A stretch of 64,000 nt of DNA from Streptomyces sp. MMG1533 (lineage in GTDB: Bacteria; Actinomycetota; Actinomycetes; Streptomycetales; Streptomycetaceae). The stretch lies in contig NZ_LGDG01000227.1 of the NCBI RefSeq assembly GCF_001279775.1, positions 13,317-77,316 on the forward strand, read 5' to 3'. The notes below the pieces were generated by a model, which was not told the origin of the DNA, did not search any database, and was given only the letters and a program-made list of their open reading frames with translations. This document shows positions 43,159 through 50,864 of this stretch, in pieces; the first letter of the stretch is position 1; the number at the start of each line of letters is the position of its first letter. A program made the translations under genes and the position numbers.

Positions 43159-45476
43159 CCGCGTCGCCCGAGGACATCCGGTCGCTGACCGACTCGGGGC
43201 TCGACAGCGCCCTCGCCGCCCTGCCGCCCGTCTACGCGGCGGGGGCCCGGGTCCGCGACCTGCCTCTGAAGGACGGGCGTATCTCGGTTCCGGAGGACGT
43301 CCGCGAGCCCTTGCTGCTGCTGCGGCTGCTCCGGCCGCTGGCCGACCAGGCGGTCGTCGTGCGGTGTGGCCCGGTGGGCGCCGCCGAGGTGTCCCCGGTC
43401 GTGTTCGCCCCGTTCTCCGGTCTGGGCACGCTGTTGCCGGTTCTGGTGCCGGCGGCGGGCGCCGAGGTCTCGGCGGCCGTCCATCTGGTTCCGGCGCCGC
43501 ACTGCCATCAGCAGGTACCGGACGAGTCGGTGCGCGGCCCCGAGCTCGCGCGGGACCCGGCAGCCGAGCTCGTGGAGGCGGTGCTGCTGGAAGGCGTGCT
43601 GGCCCGGCTCACGTATCTGGCCACGTCGGAGAAGCAGCGGATGATCCGCCAGGTCAGAGAGATCGCGGCCTGCCGGCATGCCGACCTCGCCTTCTCGGGG
43701 GCCCTCGACTCGCTCGGCCGGGACCTGGGCGTGTACCGGCTGCCCGACGAGGACGACGCCCGGTACCGCGACCGGCTGATGATCTTCACCTCGTGGCGGT
43801 CGGCGACCCCGGACCGGCTCGCAGGCGTGCTCAACGGTTCCGGACCGGACGGGGCCGCCAACGCCGGGCTGCCGGCCAGGTTCGGCATCACCGGGCGCTT
43901 CCGTCTGGTGGAGGAACAGAACCCGCTGGCCCTGGCCACCCGTCTCGTCGACGTCGGCCCGCGGGGGGCTGCCATGCGGGCGAGGGTCCACGAGCTGCTG
44001 CGCACCGTGTACCTGCTGGACCTCGAGCGCCCGGTGCCGGAGCTGCTGCCTCCGGAGCAGCGCCGCCGGCTGGAGGAGGTGCGGCAGGTGCTCACCACCG
44101 AGGTGACGCGCTCCGCGGGCCCGCCTCCCGTACGCCATCTGGCGCCCTCGCTGGCGGTCTCCCTGGCCCGGCTGGTCCGCCTGGTCCGGGCGCTGTCGGA
44201 CACCGGCCCGGTGACCCTGCTCCGTACCCACGTGGAGGAGCCCGATCCGCTGCACGAGCTGGGGCTGGGCGCGACGCTCGGGCAGTTCGGACAGCAGCGG
44301 CTCACGGCGATGGGGGCGGCCGTCGAGGGGCTGGCCCGGGGGACGTCGGAGATGTCGGCGCTGGCCGGGACGCTGGTGCCCCGGCCGTTCTCCGAGGACC
44401 CGGCGGGCCGCTGGCTGGCGGAGCCCTGCGGGCTGCGCACCGTGCACGCGCTGACCGGCGACAGGCTCTTCGTGTCGAGTCTGCCCATGCTGGGACTCAC
44501 CGTCGAGGGGCCCGCCGGGCTGTCCGTGACCGGGAAGGCGGTCTTCGAGGCCCGGCACGGCAAGGACGCCTCCTCGGGCGGACTGCACGTACTGGCGGGC
44601 GAGGCCGCACGCCGGGCCGGGGCACGCTTCCCCCAGTCGGGTTTCGGCCCGGCCCCTACGGCAGTGAGGGGCGCGGCCCTGGAGACCGCCCTGCGGGCCG
44701 TGGCCGACAGTCCCGCCGCGCCCCTGCCACCGACGCTGACGCCGCTGGTCGAGGGAGACCTGCTCGCCGCCGCCGGGGCGGCCTTCGCCGGGCAGGTGCT
44801 CGACGTCGTCGTGGTGGACCAGATCGTCGCCTATCCGTTCACCCTCGCCGAACTCACGGCCCTCGGTTCCGGCGACGTCCTGCGCCGCGCCGTGGCGGCC
44901 CGCGCCCAGGTCCTGCTGGACAGCGGCTTCTACAGCGTGCACGGCGTGTTCGACCCGGCGGGGCAGCGCGTGTTGCTGCTGGCCGCGGTGAGCCTGCTGC
45001 CCGGGAGACCGCCCAAGCAGGGCGAGGCGCCGCCGGCCGAGTTCCAGTGGCTCACCACCGAGGTCCCTCGTCCGCCCGCCGATCCCGACGCCGAAGGCCT
45101 GCCGCTCTCCCTCCTCAACTCCTCCGGTGGACGCGTCGAGGCCGTGGGACAGCGGGAGGGACTCGCCCTCCTGGTGTGCCTCGGGCACGCCAGGCGAGGT
45201 CTGGCCGACCCCTACGAGGTGCGGGTGGAGATGCCCGGCGACGACCGGCTCGACCGCGACCAGTACAGCTACGTGATGAACATCCTGGAGACGCTGTGTC
45301 CCCTCGGCATCGAGATCAACACCACAGAACTGCGGCGGAGCCACGTGGACTTCGGCGCCGATGAGGGTGGTGAGCCCTTCCCGGTGCAGGACGCGTCACG
45401 CACCTACCGCCGCTACCGGCGGCGGCGCGTCATCAGCGACGACAGCGGCCGTGGGCCCGGCCGTCCGATGGAATGA
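43155..45476 (+). CDS. gpI-like / baseplate wedge protein, large
   Basis: A 773-aa protein starting at GTG 43155. Around residues 170-215, HADLAFSGALDSLGRDLGVY followed by RLPDEDDARYRDRLMIF resembles the 'L-x-x-L-G-x-x-x-x-x-R-x-x-G-E-x-D-x-x-Y-R-x-R-l' motif of phage tail protein I and gp6-type wedge proteins. The rest (helical repeats, Leu/Arg-rich) is unrecognised, and the protein is larger than P2 gpI. Position after J is as in P2 (J then I). The C-terminus, YVMNILETLCPLGIEINTTE, may contact the fibre or tip. It is probably a structural wedge component. Confidence 0.65.
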   Translation: MTASPEDIRSLTDSGLDSALAALPPVYAAGARVRDLPLKDGRISVPEDVREPLLLLRLLRPLADQAVVVRCGPVGAAEVSPVVFAPFSGLGTLLPVLVPAAGAEVSAAVHLVPAPHCHQQVPDESVRGPELARDPAAELVEAVLLEGVLARLTYLATSEKQRMIRQVREIAACRHADLAFSGALDSLGRDLGVYRLPDEDDARYRDRLMIFTSWRSATPDRLAGVLNGSGPDGAANAGLPARFGITGRFRLVEEQNPLALATRLVDVGPRGAAMRARVHELLRTVYLLDLERPVPELLPPEQRRRLEEVRQVLTTEVTRSAGPPPVRHLAPSLAVSLARLVRLVRALSDTGPVTLLRTHVEEPDPLHELGLGATLGQFGQQRLTAMGAAVEGLARGTSEMSALAGTLVPRPFSEDPAGRWLAEPCGLRTVHALTGDRLFVSSLPMLGLTVEGPAGLSVTGKAVFEARHGKDASSGGLHVLAGEAARRAGARFPQSGFGPAPTAVRGAALETALRAVADSPAAPLPPTLTPLVEGDLLAAAGAAFAGQVLDVVVVDQIVAYPFTLAELTALGSGDVLRRAVAARAQVLLDSGFYSVHGVFDPAGQRVLLLAAVSLLPGRPPKQGEAPPAEFQWLTTEVPRPPADPDAEGLPLSLLNSSGGRVEAVGQREGLALLVCLGHARRGLADPYEVRVEMPGDDRLDRDQYSYVMNILETLCPLGIEINTTELRRSHVDFGADEGGEPFPVQDASRTYRRYRRRRVISDDSGRGPGRPME

Positions 45477-45485
45477 GGCGGTTCG

Positions 45486-45836
45486 ATGGCCGGCAGGCCG
45501 GTGGCGGTGCAGGGTGAGGTGTCGGCGACCGCGGGTCAGAAGCCCTTTGAGGGCGCCGACAGCGGGAAGTGGACGGCAGGGACGGTGAATGAGACCGCCT
45601 CCGACACCCTCAAGGTGGACGGCTCATTCGTCCTCCACCAGGCGTCCTGCGCGTTCACGTTCACCGGGAAGGCCGGGCAAACGCCCGTGTCCGGCTCGTC
45701 GACCGTCGAGCTGACGCCAACCACGGACAAGCTGTTCGCGGACGGCACCGGTGTGCTGCTGGACGGCGACGCGGCCGGGGACGCGTACGGCAACACGCTG
45801 AAGGCTTCCTCGGCCGGCCGCTTGCACGTGTCCTGA
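45486..45836 (+). CDS. PAAR-like tip candidate
   Basis: A 116-aa, beta-rich protein, the last gene of the polycistron. It begins MAGRPVAVQGEVSATAGQKP and has ASCAFTFTGKAGQTPVSGSS and LLDGDAAGDAYGNTLKASSA. Gly/Asp-rich strand pairs of this kind, with the Met-Ala-Gly-x-Pro-Val start, are seen in small PAAR/DUF4280-like cone proteins that cap VgrG spikes. No classical PAAR tripeptides are visible, so the assignment is tentative. An alternative is a small decoration protein. Confidence 0.5.
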   Translation: MAGRPVAVQGEVSATAGQKPFEGADSGKWTAGTVNETASDTLKVDGSFVLHQASCAFTFTGKAGQTPVSGSSTVELTPTTDKLFADGTGVLLDGDAAGDAYGNTLKASSAGRLHVS

Positions 45837-45860
45837 CCCGCCCCGGGTGACCCACGCGGA

Positions 45861-46523
45861 TCAGCGTTCCTCGTACCTCACCCGGAACCCGGTGAGCATC
45901 ACGGAGGTGTTGAGGCCGGTGCCGTTGACGGAGGCGATGATGTAGTAACCGGCCTGCGGATCGATGCCCGCGGCCTCGGAGTTGGGGACCTTTTCCCGGA
46001 ACTCCTCACTGCTGGATGCCTGGATCCGGGCGATCAGCTTCTCGCCGCTGCCGTCCAGGGCGCGCCGGGTCAGGTCGATCCGCACGCTGGCCGGGGTCTG
46101 GACGATGGTCCCGAAGGCCTGGAAGCCGACGATGCGACCCGCCTCGGGCAGCGGAACGGGCATGGCGCCCTTGGCCGTCCCGTCCCCTTTCAACAGCGCC
46201 GTGCCCGGGGTGGTGGCCAGGTCCCACCCGGACTCCCCGATCGGGGTCAGCAGCGGTGCGAGGGCGATCGTGCGTACGGCTGCTTCGGTGGCGGCCAGCG
46301 AGTCCAGGGCCGTACTCACCGCCTCGAAACGCTGCCCGATGGTGTCGAGGTCCTCTTCGAGACGCCTGAACCGAATGTTGAACCCGTTGTCGCCCGCAGC
46401 CGAGACCCGGTCGACGGCGTCGATCCAGGGTGTGTGCTTGAAGGTGCGCCTGAACGAGATGCCGAAGGCCAAGGAAGACACCTCCTCCGCCACGGAACCG
46501 TCGGCGCCCCGCGGCCCTCCCAT
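45861..46523 (-). CDS. Hypothetical protein, possible fibre/adaptor
   Basis: A 220-aa protein on the opposite strand, 24 bp from the end of the tail operon (convergent). The start at 46523 (MGGPRGADGSVAEEVSSLAF) is preferred to the longer Arg-rich extension; AGGGCGACG precedes it. A central helix (IRFRRLEEDLDTIGQRFEAV) looks like a coiled coil. The C-terminal beta-rich part ends GYYIIASVNGTGLNTSVMLT. A coiled coil plus beta tip is compatible with a small trimeric fibre, but nothing proves this. It shares orientation with the metacaspase gene upstream. Confidence 0.65.
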   Translation of the reverse strand: MGGPRGADGSVAEEVSSLAFGISFRRTFKHTPWIDAVDRVSAAGDNGFNIRFRRLEEDLDTIGQRFEAVSTALDSLAATEAAVRTIALAPLLTPIGESGWDLATTPGTALLKGDGTAKGAMPVPLPEAGRIVGFQAFGTIVQTPASVRIDLTRRALDGSGEKLIARIQASSSEEFREKVPNSEAAGIDPQAGYYIIASVNGTGLNTSVMLTGFRVRYEER

Positions 46524-46699
46524 CGTCGCCCTGCCGATCAGCTCTGTCCATCCGAGCCGGCTGACTGTCCGTGACCGAAGGCGGGACCGGCGAGGCAACG
46601 TCGATCCGCTACCGGCCGAGTGAGACATCCGCGTAGCCACCGGTCAAAAGCGTTCTCGCCATGACGTCTTGAAGGTCAGCAACCGCGCGGAGCGCGCAT

Positions 46700-46725
46700 G
46701 CGGGGCGGGCTCGGTGCCGCCCCGC
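46700..46725 (-). terminator. Hairpin downstream of the metacaspase gene
   Basis: GCGGGGCGG (46700-46708) pairs with CCGCCCCGC (46717-46725) over an 8-nt loop. On the reverse strand it starts 19 nt after the metacaspase stop and lies before the 220-aa gene. It is a strong GC hairpin consistent with a terminator, so the two genes are probably separate units. Confidence 0.6.
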
Positions 46726-46743
46726 GCGTTGTTGCGGCGTTGC

Positions 46744-47601
46744 TCAGACGGTGAAGGGCCGCTGCCGCAGGAACGAGTCGTCGGCCCGACCGGTCACGAA
46801 CAGACCTGGGCTCTGGTTGGGCGGCATCTGGCGGAGGATTTCGCGGTGGAAGGACTTGTGTCCGCCGGTGAACTTCCCTTCGCTCCAGACTTCGCGGAGC
46901 GTGCCGGTGAAGAGCCCGTTTTCCCATCCGTCAGCGGCCAGCTGGTTGTCCGCGCAGGCGGAGATGAGCAGGACGCTGGCCGGTAGGTCGAGGGTGTCCT
47001 TCGGCTGCAGCGTGCGCTGGATTTCGTCGTAGAGGGTCTTGTCCCGGTCGTACGCCTCGCGCTGTGTGTCCGGCGGCATGATCCGAGAGGTGACCTCGAT
47101 CTGGTCCGGGTCGCGGGTCTGGTACTGCTCCTCCATCGCGTCCGAGGTGAGGAGTTTGCGCACCGCTCTGACGGCTGTTTCGCTGTGGCAGCAGTCGAAG
47201 TAGGCAGAGATGCGAACCCCTTCGGCGAACGCCTCGAATTCCTTGTACAGCTCGTCGTCGATGAACTCTCGGTCGTAAAGGACCAGGGTCTCGTCGAGGC
47301 GGTCGGGCTCGTCCTCGGGCCCGTTCCTGTCGGGCACCTGGCCGCCGTGACCCGAGTAGGTGAGGAGCAGGATGTCGCCGGGTGTCAGGATCCTGGCCGC
47401 CTTGCGAAGCTCGGTGGTCACGTTCTCGACCGTCGCGGTTGCCGTGAGCAGCGTCGTGCGGTCGTCGAAGCCGGCGTTCCTGGCAATCTCCTCCATGTCG
47501 CGGGCGTCGTTTTCGCAGGCGTTGAGCTTGCCGTCCCACCCGCCGTATTTGGCGGGGTCGACCTGGTTGAGTCCGATGTGGAGTGACATGCCGTGGGCCA
47601 T
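46744..47601 (-). CDS. Metacaspase-like caspase family cysteine protease
   Basis: A 285-aa single-domain peptidase C14 protein. The catalytic dyad is visible: His85 in LLLTYSGHGGQVP and Cys138 in ISAYFDCCHSE. The N-terminal strand MSLHIGLNQVDPAKYGGWDG and the later SVLLISACADNQLAADGWEN (substrate-binding Asp-x-Q region) complete the fold. There is no signal peptide or extra recognition domain. The ATG at 47601 has an excellent ribosome binding site, AAAGGAGGCC; the longer open frame upstream is not supported. Bacterial caspase homologues often execute regulated cell death. Its neighbours are CIS genes, a metalloprotease and peroxidase modules. Confidence 0.92.
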   Translation of the reverse strand: MAHGMSLHIGLNQVDPAKYGGWDGKLNACENDARDMEEIARNAGFDDRTTLLTATATVENVTTELRKAARILTPGDILLLTYSGHGGQVPDRNGPEDEPDRLDETLVLYDREFIDDELYKEFEAFAEGVRISAYFDCCHSETAVRAVRKLLTSDAMEEQYQTRDPDQIEVTSRIMPPDTQREAYDRDKTLYDEIQRTLQPKDTLDLPASVLLISACADNQLAADGWENGLFTGTLREVWSEGKFTGGHKSFHREILRQMPPNQSPGLFVTGRADDSFLRQRPFTV

Positions 47602-47664
47602 GGGTGGCCTCCTTTCATGCGGACGGGAAGCGTCCGGAGCGGATCCCCCGAGCCTGAGCCGATC

Positions 47665-47689
47665 ACCCATTTGACCCAACAGTACCCAA
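47665..47689 (-). promoter_or_regulatory. Three direct repeats upstream of the metacaspase start
   Basis: On the minus strand the hexamers TTGGGT, TTGGGT and ATGGGT occur at 10- and 9-bp spacing (47684-47689, 47674-47679 and 47665-47670 as ACCCAA/ACCCAA/ACCCAT on the plus strand), 64-88 nt upstream of the start codon. About one helical turn between repeats is the arrangement bound by SARP/OmpR-type activators. The surrounding sequence is the most AT-rich of this divergent region. Confidence 0.45.
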
Positions 47690-47898
47690 TATTGCTGCAC
47701 ATGGTGCTTTTTGGGTCTTTGCGCGACACGTCCGCGGGCACAGCACGACATCGAAGCGGTGCGAGCCGCGCGCCGCCGGAGTCGTACGACGACGTCACCC
47801 TGAGTAGAGGCAGGGGTGTCGACGCGCGCGGGTAATCCGTTCGGCCTAGCCTGTCAGAGGGGGTGACTCTCATCGGATGCGAGGCAAGGAGATCCGTG

Positions 47899-48762
47899 AT
47901 GAGCAAAGTCACCACTGGCACCTTCAAGACGTACAGAGCGGTAGCCGACTTCCAGCGTGCCAAGGAAATCGCCAACACCACGTCACCGTTCACCATTGAA
48001 GTCCGCTTCCTCGGTGGACTGACGGCACATCAGCAGGACGCCTTCGCAGCGGCAGCCGATCGCTGGGCCAAGGTCATCGTCGGGGACCTCGACACCGCGG
48101 TCGTCGGCGACGACATCATCGACGACCTGCTGATCGAGGCGGAAGGCGTCACGATCGACGGCCCCGGCGGCATCCTGGGCATGGCGGGCCCCACCGACTT
48201 CCGTGACGGCACCGCCCAGTTCGGTGCGCTGCTTCCCGCGAAGGGAGTGATGAGGTTCGACTCCGCCGATCTGACGCGGATGGAGGCGGACGGCACGCTC
48301 GTCGACGTCATCACCCACGAAATGGGGCACGTACTGGGCATCGGGACCCTGTGGAAGTCCGTCGGCCTCCTCACAGGAGCCGGCGGCGAGGACCCCACCT
48401 TCACAGGCCCTCGCGCCCAGGCGGAGTTCGCCACGCTCGTCTCGGAGGCTCAGCCGGTACCGGTACCGGTCGCCAACTTCGGCGGACCGGGAACCAGGGA
48501 CAGTCACTGGCGAGAAGCAGTGTTCGTCAACGAGCTCATGTCACCGTTCATCTCGGGCAGCGACAACCCCTTGAGCCGGATGACCGCAGCGGGCCTCGGC
48601 GATCTGGGCTACCAGGTCGACCTCGACGGCGCCGAGCCGTACACGCTCCCGGACCTGCTCCAAATCGCCCGGTCGGGTGGACTCCTGCCACACACCGCGC
48701 CCGTCGGCGACGGCATCATGCTGCCCGCCGTGCCCACCCAGCTGCCGGCCACAACACCCTGA
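47899..48762 (+). CDS. Leishmanolysin-like zinc metalloprotease
   Basis: A 287-aa protein with the metzincin-like motif HEMGHVLGIGTLW (His140, Glu141, His144), a third candidate ligand His203 in TRDSHWREAVFV, and the NELMSP Met-turn (about 211-216) typical of leishmanolysin (M8)-like bacterial proteins. The start at ATG 47899 has CAAGGAGATCCGTG upstream. No signal peptide or propeptide is evident, and the N-terminus (MSKVTTGTFKTYRAVADFQR) is hydrophilic, so it is predicted intracellular or CIS-loaded. It is divergent from the metacaspase, followed by a decayed GMC-oxidoreductase tail and the second peroxidase module. Confidence 0.85.
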   Translation: MSKVTTGTFKTYRAVADFQRAKEIANTTSPFTIEVRFLGGLTAHQQDAFAAAADRWAKVIVGDLDTAVVGDDIIDDLLIEAEGVTIDGPGGILGMAGPTDFRDGTAQFGALLPAKGVMRFDSADLTRMEADGTLVDVITHEMGHVLGIGTLWKSVGLLTGAGGEDPTFTGPRAQAEFATLVSEAQPVPVPVANFGGPGTRDSHWREAVFVNELMSPFISGSDNPLSRMTAAGLGDLGYQVDLDGAEPYTLPDLLQIARSGGLLPHTAPVGDGIMLPAVPTQLPATTP

Positions 48763-48872
48763 CGTACGGCGTGCTCTCCGCGCGAGCGGAGGTGGCCCGG
48801 CGAAATAGGCCGACGGCCGCGACGACGGCCGCCGCTTTGCCGCTTTCGTGCAGGACGAGGCCTGGGCGCGGA

Positions 48873-48980
48873 GTGAACAGCCTGCGGATTGTCGACGCCT
48901 CGGTCTTCCCCCCGCGTCCACGGATTCTTCGTCGTCACCCCCTCCGCATCGGCACGATCAGCGAGAAGGCGAGCGACGAG
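48873..48980 (+). pseudogene. C-terminal remnant of a GMC oxidoreductase
   Basis: One frame reads VNSLRIVDASVFP, a +1 frame continues RVHGFFVVTP, and the original frame resumes as ISEKASDE. Joined, this is the conserved C-terminus of GMC-type FAD oxidoreductases (G-L-R-V-V-D-A-S-x-x-P-R-x-P-x-x-x-x-x-x-P-x-x-M-I-x-E-K-A). Only about 40 residues survive and two frame changes disrupt them; the FAD-binding N-terminus is absent. It lies 30 bp upstream of the peroxidase B start, hinting that an oxidoreductase was once part of this gene set. Confidence 0.65.
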
Positions 48981-49009
48981 ACCCTCGCAACCGCCCAAGG
49001 AGTACCGCG

Positions 49010-50863
49010 ATGAGCAAGCAACGACGCGGCGCACGACGTTCCGCAGCCCGATACCGTACGTCGCTGCCCTGGCGGGTCGTCACCGCAGGCGCCGAATACG
49101 TGGACCGGCGCCTCGGCTGGGACAGACTGCCCGTCATACCGGGCCTGCTGACACTGCTGGGACTGCGCGTCAAGCTCCGGCAGAAGAACCTCCACGACAC
49201 CGGCCACCTGCCCTCGGCCGATCTGCCCGATCCCGCACCCCCCTCCGAGACCCACAAGGTCAACCGGACCCCCGACGGCAGCCACAACGACCTCGACGAG
49301 CCTCGGATGGGCATGGCCGGCACCCGCTTCGGCAGGAACATCCCGCTGGACCGGATCGCACCCGCCACACCCGAGGACGTACTGTCCACGCCGAACCCGC
49401 GCGTGGTCAGCCGCGCCCTGCTCACCCGCGACGAGCTCGTCCCGGCCGAATCGGTCAACTCCCTGGTCGCCGCCTGGCTTCAGTTCATGGTCCGCGACTG
49501 GTTCAGCCACGGGACCAGTCCCACGGAACGGCCCTGGGAAGTACCCCTCATGGACGACGACCCATGGCCGGAACACCCCATGCGGATCATGCGGACGCCC
49601 AACGACCCGACCCGCGACCCGCAGGCACCCGCCGGGACGCCCGACACCCGGGTCAACGTGTCCTCCCACTGGTGGGACGCGTCGCAGATCTACGGGACGA
49701 ACGAGACCGAGCAGCGTCTGATGCGCGCCGGCGAGCTGGGCAAGCTGCGTCTGTGGGACGACGAGCAGTCCCCGTTCCCCTCGGACCCCTCCCGGGACCC
49801 CTCGCACCTCCCCGGCTTCTGGCTGGGCCTCGCCATGATGCACGACCTGTTCGCCCGTGAGCACAACGCGATCTGCGACCACCTGCACGGCGCGTACCCG
49901 TCCTGGAACGACGAGGAACTCTTCCAGCGCGCCCGGCTCGTCAACGCCGCGCTCCTCGCCAAGATCCACACCGTGGAGTGGACACCGGCCGTGATCAGCC
50001 ACCCCACCACCGTCAAGGCACTGCGCGCCAACTGGTGGGGTCTCGCGGGCGAGCGCGTCCACAACCTCTTCGGCCGGATCAGCGACAGCGAGGTCATCAG
50101 CGGCATCCCCGGCGGCGAAACGGACCACTACGGCATCCCGTACTCCCTCACCGAGGAATTCGTGGCCGTCTACCGCATGCATCCGCTCATCCGCGACGAG
50201 TGGCATCTGCGCTCCGCCGCCGACGACGCGACCCTGCGCCACTGCACCCTCCGTGACATCTCGGGCCCCGGGGCGCTGAAGGCCCTGGAGACCACCGAGA
50301 TGGCCGATCTGCTCTACAGCTTCGGCACGCTCCACCCCGGGCTGGTCACCCTGCACAACTTCCCCAAGTTCCTCCAGGAGTTCGAGCGTCCGGACGGGCA
50401 ACTGCAGGACCTCGCCGCCACCGACATCCTGCGCTCCCGGGAACTGGGCGTCCCCCGCTACAACGAGTTCCGGCGGCTGCTGCGGCTGAAGCCCGCGGCG
50501 AACTTCCTGGAGCTGACGGAGAACCGGGCGTGGGCCGAGCAGATCCAGTGGCTCTACGACGGCGACATCGAGAAGGTCGACCTCATGGTCGGGCTGTACG
50601 CGGAGAAGCTGCCGGCCGGATTCGCCTTCAGCGACACGGCGTTCCGCATCTTCATCCTGATGGCCTCACGCCGGCTGAACAGCGACCGCTTCTTCACCGA
50701 GTACTACACCCCCGAGGTGTACTCCAAGGCCGGCATGGCCTGGATCGACGACAACAGCATGATCACGGTGCTGCTGCGCCACCACCCGGAACTGCGCACG
50801 GCTCTCGCGGGGCTGACGAACGCCTTCGTGCCGTGGCACACCGCCGGAAGGACGGTGACCTGA
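49010..50863 (+). CDS. Haem peroxidase of the fatty-acid alpha-dioxygenase type (copy B)
   Basis: A 617-aa peroxidase-cyclooxygenase superfamily protein most like plant/fungal alpha-dioxygenases. Supporting segments are VSSHWWDASQIYGTNETE, FAREHNAICDHLHGAYPSW, LVNAALLAKIHTVEWTPAVI, GIPYSLTEEFVAVYRMHPLI and VPRYNEFRRLLRLKP. The catalytic-radical Tyr (Y388) and proximal His (H391) of the 'YRMH' motif are present. The distal site reads LQFMVRDWFSHG: Gln158 is conserved, but the position four residues later, normally His, is Arg162. The ATG at 49010 has CCAAGGAG. It is followed by the protease-hydrolase with a 1-nt gap. In the family such enzymes insert O2 at C2 of fatty acids; the Arg substitution makes activity uncertain. 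Confidence 0.88.
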   Translation: MSKQRRGARRSAARYRTSLPWRVVTAGAEYVDRRLGWDRLPVIPGLLTLLGLRVKLRQKNLHDTGHLPSADLPDPAPPSETHKVNRTPDGSHNDLDEPRMGMAGTRFGRNIPLDRIAPATPEDVLSTPNPRVVSRALLTRDELVPAESVNSLVAAWLQFMVRDWFSHGTSPTERPWEVPLMDDDPWPEHPMRIMRTPNDPTRDPQAPAGTPDTRVNVSSHWWDASQIYGTNETEQRLMRAGELGKLRLWDDEQSPFPSDPSRDPSHLPGFWLGLAMMHDLFAREHNAICDHLHGAYPSWNDEELFQRARLVNAALLAKIHTVEWTPAVISHPTTVKALRANWWGLAGERVHNLFGRISDSEVISGIPGGETDHYGIPYSLTEEFVAVYRMHPLIRDEWHLRSAADDATLRHCTLRDISGPGALKALETTEMADLLYSFGTLHPGLVTLHNFPKFLQEFERPDGQLQDLAATDILRSRELGVPRYNEFRRLLRLKPAANFLELTENRAWAEQIQWLYDGDIEKVDLMVGLYAEKLPAGFAFSDTAFRIFILMASRRLNSDRFFTEYYTPEVYSKAGMAWIDDNSMITVLLRHHPELRTALAGLTNAFVPWHTAGRTVT

Positions 50864-50864
50864 C

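Noticed and set aside
30168..45836. Tail operon as part of an intact prophage
   Set aside because: No capsid, portal, terminase, holin, endolysin, integrase or attachment repeat is visible in 64 kb.
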